From: Lachnospiraceae bacterium UBA7205
GTDB taxonomy: Bacteria > Bacillota > Clostridia > Lachnospirales > Lachnospiraceae
Assembly: GCA_002490665.1 (NCBI GenBank)
Contig: DKUL01000001.1
Location: forward strand, 92,969-156,968
Length of the DNA: 64,000 nt
Direction of reading: 5' to 3'
The notes under the pieces were generated by a model. That model did not search any database, was not told the DNA's origin, and worked only from the letters and a program-made list of their open reading frames with translations. A program made the translations under genes and the position numbers. Shown piece after piece: positions 43,964 to 50,413 of this stretch. The stretch's first letter is position 1; the number at the start of each line of letters is the position of its first letter.

Positions 43964-44050
43964 ATGAAAAAAATAATAGCAGGAATCGGATTTGAAATTA
44001 CAGGGATAATATTCTCCTTATGGGGAACTTTCTCAAAATCGGACAAGTAA
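43964..44050 (+). CDS. 28-residue hydrophobic peptide
   Basis: MKKIIAGIGFEITGIIFSLW begins a peptide ending GTFSKSDK, with one membrane-length helix. TTGGAG lies eight bases before the ATG. No family recognised. It may be a toxin-like peptide, a small membrane protein, or the truncated start of a larger lost gene; the adjacent DNA shows remnants of another gene. Confidence 0.45.
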   Translation: MKKIIAGIGFEITGIIFSLWGTFSKSDK

Positions 44051-44128
44051 GTCAGCTCCACTTGCCGTAAGGTTCTTGATAGCCTGCATCAGGTAATCTG
44101 TCAGTTCATCATACTTTTCTCCCCCACC
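44033..44128 (-). pseudogene. Possible remnant of an aspartate/glutamate racemase gene
   Basis: About 30 codons read GEKYDELTDYLMQAIKNL then TASGADLLV, which resembles the stretch before the first catalytic Cys of Asp/Glu racemases (a long helix followed by AGADF-type residues). A stop follows and no other part of the enzyme is present. The match is short and the call is weak. Confidence 0.3.
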
Positions 44129-44135
44129 GGAAAAT

Positions 44136-44795
44136 CTACTGCGGCAGCAATATCTCTGTCGTAAACGCGCCATCCTCGCTGTTGCGGCTGATATAACCCT
44201 GATAGCGCGCGACAATGGTGTCAATCCGGACAAGCCCATAGCCGTGACCACGCCCTTTTGTTGTCAGGAAGCGTCCGTTTTCCTTCTGCCGCTTCTTTCC
44301 CGCAGTCCGGTTTGTAAAGGACATGTAAAGCTGTGTATTTTTCATATCCATATAGACGCGTATCATCCGTTCTTCCCTGGGAAGCGCAAGGTTCGCTTCG
44401 ATGGCATTGTCAAACAAATTTCCGATAATAATGCATAGGTCAATTTCCGAAATCGAGAGCGCGACCGGTACATGCGCATCGGCAGTCACCGAAATATCCT
44501 TTGACTTTGCCAGTGAGATTTTGCTGTTCAGGATAACATCGGTCATCTGATTGCCTGTCTTTAACACCATATCCACTGTATTCAGATCCGAATCCAGCTC
44601 GTCCAGATAGCGCCTGATATCATCCAGCAGTCCCATGTCCGCATAACTTTTCAGCACCTGTATGTGGTTGCGGTAATCGTGGCGCCACCCCCGCATCTGG
44701 CGGTACATATTCTCCACCTCCGCATAGTGGGTGGTCAGAAGTTCGCTCTGGTATTGTGCAATTCGCCTGTCTATCATTTTTTCCAAAAAAGACAT
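44136..44795 (-). CDS. Soluble GHKL-type histidine kinase without membrane domain
   Basis: A 219-residue protein that holds only the catalytic half of an AgrC-like kinase: phospho-site WRHDYRNHIQVLKSY, N-box NLFDNAIEAN and G-box GHGYGLVRID. AGGGGG precedes the ATG, so this start looks genuine rather than a truncation artefact, yet the usual five to six helices are missing and no regulator gene is adjacent. It may use a separate membrane sensor, or be a decayed kinase that kept a functional start. Confidence 0.75.
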   Translation of the reverse strand: MSFLEKMIDRRIAQYQSELLTTHYAEVENMYRQMRGWRHDYRNHIQVLKSYADMGLLDDIRRYLDELDSDLNTVDMVLKTGNQMTDVILNSKISLAKSKDISVTADAHVPVALSISEIDLCIIIGNLFDNAIEANLALPREERMIRVYMDMKNTQLYMSFTNRTAGKKRQKENGRFLTTKGRGHGYGLVRIDTIVARYQGYISRNSEDGAFTTEILLPQ

Positions 44796-45003
44796 TCTTA
44801 CCCCCTTATTTATACCAAGTATCCGACACCTCTTAAAGTTCCCCTCGTATTATATATTCCTATTAGGATGATATTGAATAATTTCCATTTTCTCTCCTTA
44901 CTTCGAAATTTTGCAAAATGTTGCATTTTTCCGTAGTTGTATTGTAGCAAATTTGAATGACGAAATCAATATACTACAAATCACTCCGTTCCAGTTGATT
45001 GCC

Positions 45004-45870
45004 TTATAAGCACTTAAGTACCTCCCCGATATCCCCATCGATACAAATTGACTGCTGCTCAATTTCTTTCGGACACACTGCTTCTCCATAATTGACACAG
45101 GCATAGACAGCCTGTGAATTTTTTGCGGTCATTTGCCAGAACGGATATTTAATAATCGCCGGTGTGTTATGGCCGACTCCAAGCTCCAAAAACAAAATCC
45201 GCATATTTTTCCGTGTCCGCAGAAAATTCTCGTACTGCTCCGCTGCCAGATGCCAGCCCTTGTCCTCCACAAATTTATCGTCGGAACGCAGATTCATCGT
45301 CAGCGGCTTCCCACATTTTGGGCATTTCGGAATCAGCTCCGTGGGAATTTTCATATCCCTTTGTTCATCTACCATACGCCGTATTATTTTTTCATTTTCG
45401 TAGGTATCTATATGACAGGGAACGCTGCATTGAAACAGTCCGTAGTCTCCCTGCGTGTAGAACAAACATTTTTTATCAAAACCAGCCTTTTGAAAGCAGT
45501 GATCCACATTCGTTGTAATAACAAAATAATCTTTCCCTTTTACAAGCCCCAAAAGTTCCTGATATAGCGGTTTTGGTGCATCCATATAACGATTGACATA
45601 GATATAGCGGCTCCAATATGCCCAATACTCCTCAAGTGTTTCGTAAGGATAAAAGCCGCCTGAATACATATCGTGAAAACCATATTTTTCTTCAAAATCC
45701 GAAAAATACTTCCGAAATCTCTCCCCAGTATAGACAAAGCCCGCGGAAGTAGAAAGCCCTGCACCTGCGCCGATTACAATTGCATCGGCAGAATCAATCG
45801 CTCCTTGCAGACGGCTAATTTGTCCAGAGCAGCTTTTTGTAGATTCCGTAGTCCAAATCTTTGAAAACAT
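45004..45870 (-). CDS. Macrodomain-linked sirtuin (SirTM-type, class M)
   Basis: A 288-residue Sir2-fold protein: NAD loop VIGAGAGLSTSAGF, TTNVDHCFQKAGF, and TQGDYG where ordinary sirtuins have the catalytic His (HG). This Gln is typical of class-M sirtuins, which ADP-ribosylate protein targets rather than deacetylate. A zinc site is formed by CSVPC and CPKC. The start has GAGGTGAT upstream and overlaps the macrodomain gene by 56 bases. Last gene of the peptide/oxidoreductase operon. The usual partners GcvH-L and LplA2 are not seen. Confidence 0.88.
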   Translation of the reverse strand: MFSKIWTTESTKSCSGQISRLQGAIDSADAIVIGAGAGLSTSAGFVYTGERFRKYFSDFEEKYGFHDMYSGGFYPYETLEEYWAYWSRYIYVNRYMDAPKPLYQELLGLVKGKDYFVITTNVDHCFQKAGFDKKCLFYTQGDYGLFQCSVPCHIDTYENEKIIRRMVDEQRDMKIPTELIPKCPKCGKPLTMNLRSDDKFVEDKGWHLAAEQYENFLRTRKNMRILFLELGVGHNTPAIIKYPFWQMTAKNSQAVYACVNYGEAVCPKEIEQQSICIDGDIGEVLKCL

Positions 45871-46594
45871 TGAATATCACCTCTATTTCACTTTTTGTCT
45901 GCCTTTTATATTCTTTAACTGTCTGTATTGCAATCTCCGCCGCCTTATCATTTGGAAAGTGAAATTCGCCTGTGGATATGCAGCAGAAGGCAATACTCTT
46001 TATAGAATTTTGTTCCGCAAGCGTAAGGCAGGAGCGATAACAGGAAGCAAGCAGCTCCTTGTCATTTTCCGTCAGCCTGCCCTGAACAATCGGGCCAACC
46101 GTGTGCAAAACAAATTTACATGGCAGATTAAATGCCGGTGTAATCTTTGCCTGTCCAGTTTCTTCTTCATGCCGCTGTTCCTTCATAATATCCGCACAAG
46201 CTGCCCGCAGCTGAACGCCTGAAAAGGTATGAATGGCATTGTCAATGCACCCGTGACAGGGACAGAAGCAGCCGAGAAGCTGTGCGTTTGCGGCATTGAC
46301 AATAGCGTCACATTGAAGCGTCGTAATATCCCCCTGCCAAAGATAGAGATGATCCCTTTCAGGCGATAGCTCCTCCAGCAGCGTTATCCCTTTCCGTGCG
46401 GTTTCCTCCTGCAAATACTCGTCCTGTATTTGCAGAAATTCCCCGGATACAGGTTCCGGCATACGGATGTTAAAAAGCGAGCGCAGGAGCCTTTTTTGCT
46501 CATCAGCGTTCGCCGGAATTTGCATATTCGCATATTCCGGCTGCTCTGCGAGCAATGCTTTGATTAAGAAAATTCTTTTTTCCGTTTGATTCAT
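45815..46594 (-). CDS. Zn-type macrodomain protein-ADP-ribose hydrolase
   Basis: A 259-residue protein of the bacterial macrodomain class paired with SirTM. It has an N-terminal helical extension (about 1-85), then CDAIVNAANAQLLGCFCPCHGCIDNAIHTF, where the first part is the ADP-ribose loop and the Cys/His residues are the zinc site, then FVLHTVGPIVQG and CCISTGEFHFPNDKA. It should remove the ADP-ribose mark set by the sirtuin. The start MNQTEK forms an ATGA overlap with the gene before it. Confidence 0.88.
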   Translation of the reverse strand: MNQTEKRIFLIKALLAEQPEYANMQIPANADEQKRLLRSLFNIRMPEPVSGEFLQIQDEYLQEETARKGITLLEELSPERDHLYLWQGDITTLQCDAIVNAANAQLLGCFCPCHGCIDNAIHTFSGVQLRAACADIMKEQRHEEETGQAKITPAFNLPCKFVLHTVGPIVQGRLTENDKELLASCYRSCLTLAEQNSIKSIAFCCISTGEFHFPNDKAAEIAIQTVKEYKRQTKSEIEVIFNVFKDLDYGIYKKLLWTN

Positions 46595-47211
46595 TTGCCG
46601 CCTCGTTTCCAAACTGCATTAACAGGGCAGTTTTCATAACAGTTTCCGCAGTGCAGGCAATGTTCCTGCTGGATATAATAAGGCTTCCCCTGCGTAATAC
46701 AGTGCTGCGGACAGCCACGCTGACATTTCCCGCACCCAATACAGTTTCCAGTAATGACATATCCTTTCTCGGAAAGCGTTCCTGCTCCAAGCGTATAGCT
46801 TTCCCGAAAAATAGGCTTTACGCCAAGGTTGAAATATTCTATCTCTGCGTTTTTTATCTCGAAAACAATCCCTATTTTTCGGGTATCGTCCGGATAAACA
46901 TTTGAGAGATAGGGCTGTTCTGCAAAAATCGTGTTGATTTTTTCTTCCTGCTCCGATTCAGGCACAGGCTGCGCCTTTGCTGACAGCCGTATCATTTCCT
47001 TGAAACGGGTATAGGCGAGTATCTGCACCTTTCCGCTCTCAAGAAGCTCTTTGCAAAAGTTTTTTCCTCTTGCCGTGAAGAAATAAAAGCTGTCGCTGTC
47101 AAAATGAATTGCGCTGATACAGCGGATTTGCGGATTGCCCTCGCTGTCAACCGTTGCAAAGGATAAAACACCGACAAGCTTCAATTTTTCCATACAGGTT
47201 TTTGCGTCCAT
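46591..47211 (-). CDS. PPOX-type flavin-binding protein with two 4Fe-4S clusters
   Basis: A 206-residue protein: N-terminal pyridoxamine-phosphate-oxidase-like FMN domain (about 1-130; LSFATVDSEGNPQIRCIS) and a C-terminal ferredoxin domain with CIGCGKCQRGCP and CLHCGNCYENCP. This makes a small electron carrier from flavin to two iron-sulfur clusters. The start MDAKTC follows GGGAGG by nine bases. It is tied to the macrodomain gene by an ATGA overlap and could supply electrons to the radical SAM enzyme or to the MDR oxidoreductase. Confidence 0.88.
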   Translation of the reverse strand: MDAKTCMEKLKLVGVLSFATVDSEGNPQIRCISAIHFDSDSFYFFTARGKNFCKELLESGKVQILAYTRFKEMIRLSAKAQPVPESEQEEKINTIFAEQPYLSNVYPDDTRKIGIVFEIKNAEIEYFNLGVKPIFRESYTLGAGTLSEKGYVITGNCIGCGKCQRGCPQHCITQGKPYYIQQEHCLHCGNCYENCPVNAVWKRGGK

Positions 47212-47268
47212 ATATACCATCCTCCCTGAATTATTACTATAAAATGTGTTTTTTGTTCCATACTGTTG

Positions 47269-48228
47269 TCAAAGGGTGACAACGATTTTTCCGTTCACGC
47301 TTCCGCTGTCAAGAGCCATACAGGCGTCCCGAATCTGTTCAAACGCAAAGTTTGCTCCGATAATGGGCTTCAGGCTGTGTTCATCTAAAAATCCAAAAAT
47401 ATCCCGCATTGTTTTTTCGGTCGGATAGTTGGAAAAAAAGCCGGTGAGGTATACTCCGTTCGGAATATCCTTAATCGGATCAAAGCCGTTCAGCGTGTAT
47501 ACGCCGCCTAAAATACCCGTATTGCAGACAATCCCGCCTTTTTCCACACAGCAAAGTGTGTCAGGCAGGGTTTTGGGACCGACCAGCTCCAACGCTTTTG
47601 TTACGCCATTCAGTGTATCAGACAGCTTTCCCATATCAAGAACTGCGTTATCAGCCTGCGTAAGCAAAGGCAGCTTGCTTTCCTTATGCGTCGTTGCAAC
47701 GACAGTACAGCCAGTCGCTTTCGCAATCTGAATTGCTGCGTAGCCTAACGCACAGGTAGCGCCACGAATCAATAATGTATCGCCTGGTTTCAGGCAAAGA
47801 CATTCAAATAGCGAACCCCATGCCGTAAAGTAGGTTTCGGGGATTGCTGCCATTTCCGTCCACGAAAGTTCGGATTCCACAGCAAATACATGGTGAACCG
47901 GCAAGAGTGCATATTCTGCATAGCTTCCGTGAAAGCTGCGTCCCATACCGCCCATAAGGGCGACTACCTTTTGTCCGGCTGTAAAATCGCTGTCTGAGGG
48001 ATTCGCAATTTCTCCGACGCACTCAATACCGGGGATAATCGGTTTCCTGATATAATCGGCTCTGATTTCATCCAATCGCAAAATCTGTTCGGAGTGATTC
48101 ATTCCGAATGCTTTTATTTTTACGAGTACCCAGCCGGACTTTACTTCGGGAATCGGAATCTCGCAAAATACAACATTCTCGGCTTCTGTCGGTTTATCAA
48201 GAAAAACCGCTTTCATTGTCGTATTCAT
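47269..48228 (-). CDS. MDR-family zinc-binding-like alcohol dehydrogenase / quinone oxidoreductase
   Basis: A 319-residue NAD(P)H oxidoreductase of the QOR group: GroES-like N-domain with VLVKIKAFGMNHSEQILR, GIECVGEIANPS, and a Rossmann core LLIRGATCALGYAAIQIAKA. Catalytic zinc ligands of true alcohol dehydrogenases are not evident. Located ten bases after the radical SAM gene, same strand. HxlR-controlled QORs commonly detoxify electrophilic carbonyls or quinones; here it may also act on the peptide product. Confidence 0.87.
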   Translation of the reverse strand: MNTTMKAVFLDKPTEAENVVFCEIPIPEVKSGWVLVKIKAFGMNHSEQILRLDEIRADYIRKPIIPGIECVGEIANPSDSDFTAGQKVVALMGGMGRSFHGSYAEYALLPVHHVFAVESELSWTEMAAIPETYFTAWGSLFECLCLKPGDTLLIRGATCALGYAAIQIAKATGCTVVATTHKESKLPLLTQADNAVLDMGKLSDTLNGVTKALELVGPKTLPDTLCCVEKGGIVCNTGILGGVYTLNGFDPIKDIPNGVYLTGFFSNYPTEKTMRDIFGFLDEHSLKPIIGANFAFEQIRDACMALDSGSVNGKIVVTL

Positions 48229-48237
48229 AGGGTATCC

Positions 48238-49311
48238 TCACTTTCTGAACAAATCGCTGTTCTCATCTACCCAGCACTGCGGATCGGCGGCGTAAAAATC
48301 TCCATTCGTTCCTTTTGCGACTGCGGGGCAGCCCCGGCAAAATGCAAGCAGCTTACATTTTGCGCATTTGCTGAATTTCGTGTATTCCCGATAGCACTCC
48401 ATATTGGTTACCCATATATCAGCAAGGCGGTCTGTAAAAATATTACCCACGCGGCTGTCAGCTACCCGACGGCAGGCGTAAACTTCACCTGTGGGAAGAA
48501 TGGTAATATGGCAGTTTCCGCAGTTGCAGCCGCCGTATATCATGCCATCCTCTGCCGCCTCCGGAATTTTGAACGCTCCCGTTTCATATTCATACAGCGT
48601 CCAGAGGTGATCCTTTTTGTTAAAGTATGTATCACAGCCTTCCGCTTCATATTCCTTGAATTTTTTATCACATATTGCAAGCAGATCGCGATACTCCTGC
48701 GGGGTCATACTCGCGTCTAAGTCGCCGCCACTTGGAACATATCGGGAAAAAGCAAATACATTGACGCCCGCTTTCACAACTTCATCGATAATGCCGGGGA
48801 TGTCCATACGGTTTGTTTTGGAAACTGTCGTCATAACAACGCTGCGAATTCCGGCACGGTTGATGCAGCCGATTTTTTCAAGAGTGCAGTCGTAAGAGCC
48901 GGGTTTCCGAAACCAGTCGTGTGTCTCACACAGACCATCGATTGACAGCTGATATTTCTCACAGCCGTATGCTTTCAGTTTACGGCAGACCTGGTCGTTT
49001 AAGTGGAATGGATTTCCGAGAATGGTAAAAGGTACGCTGTGCTCGTGAAGCAGTCCCAGAAGCCTCCAAAAATCAGGGTGCAGGATCGGATCGCCGCCCG
49101 TAATATAGAAATAGGGCAAACGCTTATAAACCTCGCAAAAATCAAGAGAATTATAAAAAGTGTCCTGCATTTGCTGCCAATTCATGGAATCTATCTTTTT
49201 GTAGGTATCTCCCGAAAAAATGTAACAGTGCCTGCACCGTTGGTCGCACTCGTCTGTAATGTGCCATTGAAACGCGAAATATTGTTTCGCGTCAGAAAAA
49301 TATTGCTTCAT
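48238..49311 (-). CDS. Radical SAM/SPASM peptide-maturing enzyme
   Basis: A 357-residue enzyme: radical SAM motif CDQRCRHC (Cys22, Cys26, Cys29), GGDP in YFITGGDPILHPDFW, and a Cys-rich C-terminal SPASM/twitch region (about 270-350) with CNCGNC, YACRRV, CAKCKLLAFCRGC and a last Cys near the end, enough for two further 4Fe-4S clusters. Such enzymes install thioether or other crosslinks in ribosomal peptides. It lies directly downstream of a gene for a short Cys-Gly-Asp repeat peptide, its probable substrate. GCGAGG precedes the ATG. Confidence 0.9.
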   Translation of the reverse strand: MKQYFSDAKQYFAFQWHITDECDQRCRHCYIFSGDTYKKIDSMNWQQMQDTFYNSLDFCEVYKRLPYFYITGGDPILHPDFWRLLGLLHEHSVPFTILGNPFHLNDQVCRKLKAYGCEKYQLSIDGLCETHDWFRKPGSYDCTLEKIGCINRAGIRSVVMTTVSKTNRMDIPGIIDEVVKAGVNVFAFSRYVPSGGDLDASMTPQEYRDLLAICDKKFKEYEAEGCDTYFNKKDHLWTLYEYETGAFKIPEAAEDGMIYGGCNCGNCHITILPTGEVYACRRVADSRVGNIFTDRLADIWVTNMECYREYTKFSKCAKCKLLAFCRGCPAVAKGTNGDFYAADPQCWVDENSDLFRK

Positions 49312-49420
49312 TTTGTATACCTCGCTTCGTCTTGTTTATATAAATCGTCTCCGAGTAAGTTTCATATGTTTCCGGCGGCTTTTCCCGCCGGAAACAGCTT
49401 TGGGATAGAGAACGGAACAA

Positions 49421-49648
49421 TTATTTGTCGCCGGCGCCGCAAGCAGAGCCGCAGGCAGCAGGCTTCTCTTCCGGTTTGTCAGCCGCACCGCAGGCAGCAG
49501 GAGCTTCAGCAGGCTTATCGCCAGCACCACAGGCAGAGCCGCAAGCTGCGGGCTTTTCCTCCGGCTTGTCACCAGAACCACATGCAGAACCACATGCAGA
49601 TGCAGCCTCCATTTTCTTGTTCCATCCAAAGAGATTAGAAAGTGCCAT
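49421..49648 (-). CDS. Cys-rich repeat precursor peptide (probable ranthipeptide-type RiPP)
   Basis: A 75-residue peptide: a 15-residue leader-like start MALSNLFGWNKKMEA, then repeats of (A)ACGSACG-x-GDKP with Pro/Glu/Lys spacers. Seven Cys are present, and four C-x3-D motifs (CGSGD, CGAGD, CGAAD, CGAGD) match the spacing crosslinked Cys-to-Asp in known ranthipeptides such as freyrasin. The start is fixed by TGGAGGT eight bases before the ATG. Its promoter is at 49701-49728. The downstream radical SAM/SPASM enzyme is the expected modifier. No dedicated protease or exporter is visible beside it. Confidence 0.85.
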   Translation of the reverse strand: MALSNLFGWNKKMEAASACGSACGSGDKPEEKPAACGSACGAGDKPAEAPAACGAADKPEEKPAACGSACGAGDK

Positions 49649-49700
49649 TGTTTTGACCTCCATTTAAGTATTCAGCGGGTTTCTGCCCTCTGTACTTACT

Positions 49701-49728
49701 ATTGTACGGATATTTTTCCCTCCTACAA
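49701..49728 (-). promoter_or_regulatory. Putative promoter of the peptide/radical SAM operon
   Basis: On the minus strand TTGTAG (49728-49723) and TACAAT (49706-49701) are 16 bases apart, about 55 bases before the peptide start codon. Confidence 0.55.
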
Positions 49729-49751
49729 GTACGCACTTTTTTATAACCCAG

Positions 49752-49767
49752 GTTACTTTTTTGTAAC
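49752..49767. promoter_or_regulatory. GTTAC-N6-GTAAC dyad between HxlR and peptide operon
   Basis: This inverted repeat lies upstream of the -35 of the peptide promoter. TGTAACA is repeated twice around the HxlR -10 (near 49850 and 49870). The shared GTAAC core makes these candidate HxlR sites. Confidence 0.5.
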
Positions 49768-49834
49768 TTTTGCGCCATTGCTGCCTCTATGCGCTGAAAT
49801 TAATTTATAAATTTTCTGTTAATGCATTGCAGAC

Positions 49835-49863
49835 TTGATTTTTGCGGAATGTAACACTATAAT
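49835..49863 (+). promoter_or_regulatory. Promoter of the HxlR gene
   Basis: TTGATT (49835-49840) and TATAAT (49858-49863) are exactly 17 bases apart. The two TGTAACA copies, 20 bases apart, flank the -10 and suggest autoregulation. Confidence 0.75.
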
Positions 49864-49911
49864 TGTAATGTAACATCCAAAAATGAGTGTATAATTTATG
49901 GAGGTGCCTAT

Positions 49912-50235
49912 ATGAAAACAAAAGACGAGTTACCCACTTGCCCCGTAGCCACAACTGTTCAGCTTATAGGAAGCAAATGGAAGCTCCTGATTATGAGGAA
50001 TCTTCTTCAAAGACCTTGGCGTTTTAATGAGTTGCAAAAGGATTTAGAGGGGATAAGCCAGAAAGTGCTGACCGACAGTCTCCGCTCAATGGCGGCAGAT
50101 GGAATTATTACCCGTACTGTTTATCCTGAAGTTCCCCCGCGAGTTGAGTATGCACTAAGCGAATTAGGCGAATCTATGCGGCCTATACTGAATGCTATGG
50201 AGACATGGGGAAATGCCTATAAAGAAAACCTGTAA
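49912..50235 (+). CDS. HxlR-family transcriptional regulator
   Basis: A 107-residue winged-helix protein with the family pattern: TCPVATTVQLIGSKWKLLIM, LQRPWRFNELQKDLEGISQK, LRSMAADGIITR, and PPRVEYALSELGES. The early Cys in TCPV is where HxlR proteins often sense thiol or electrophile stress. It is divergent from the peptide/radical SAM/oxidoreductase operon and is its likely regulator. A terminator follows. Confidence 0.9.
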   Translation: MKTKDELPTCPVATTVQLIGSKWKLLIMRNLLQRPWRFNELQKDLEGISQKVLTDSLRSMAADGIITRTVYPEVPPRVEYALSELGESMRPILNAMETWGNAYKENL

Positions 50236-50240
50236 CAACA

Positions 50241-50280
50241 AAGCCCCTGTCATTTTCAAAATGACAGGAGCTTTTCATTT
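50241..50280 (+). terminator. Rho-independent terminator after HxlR
   Basis: CCTGTCATTTT and AAAATGACAGG form an eleven-pair stem around a one-base tip, extended by AAGC/GCTT and followed by TTTTCATTTT. Confidence 0.85.
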
Positions 50281-50320
50281 TATGAATTATCAAATTCACA
50301 ATAATCAGGGGAGAAATATA

Positions 50321-50413
50321 TTAATTTTTTTCCCTGATTATCTCATGTCCTGTCACAATGCACATAATGCAGCTGACAAGCAGCAGGCAAGACCAAAACT
50401 TATGACCATTCAT
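50321..50413 (-). CDS. 30-residue membrane peptide coupled to a chemoreceptor gene
   Basis: MNGHKFWSCLLLVSCIMC begins a peptide ending TGHEIIREKN, with one hydrophobic helix (about 6-22) carrying three Cys. Its ATG overlaps the stop of the chemoreceptor gene (ATGA), and AAGGAGGAG lies suitably upstream within that gene. A ten-pair inverted repeat (about 50300-50341) follows. Family unknown; existence rests on the coupling and ribosome site. Confidence 0.5.
   Translation of the reverse strand: MNGHKFWSCLLLVSCIMCIVTGHEIIREKN

Noticed and set aside
49421..49648. Metallothionein or selenium-type Cys protein instead of a RiPP precursor
   Set aside because: Not excluded, but regular C-x3-D spacing, a distinct leader-like start and the adjacent radical SAM/SPASM gene fit a modified peptide better.
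49425..49667. Ala/Pro/Gly-rich plus-strand frame opposite the Cys-rich peptide
   Set aside because: It arises from the repeat structure of the minus-strand gene; only the minus frame has a ribosome site, promoter and partner enzyme.
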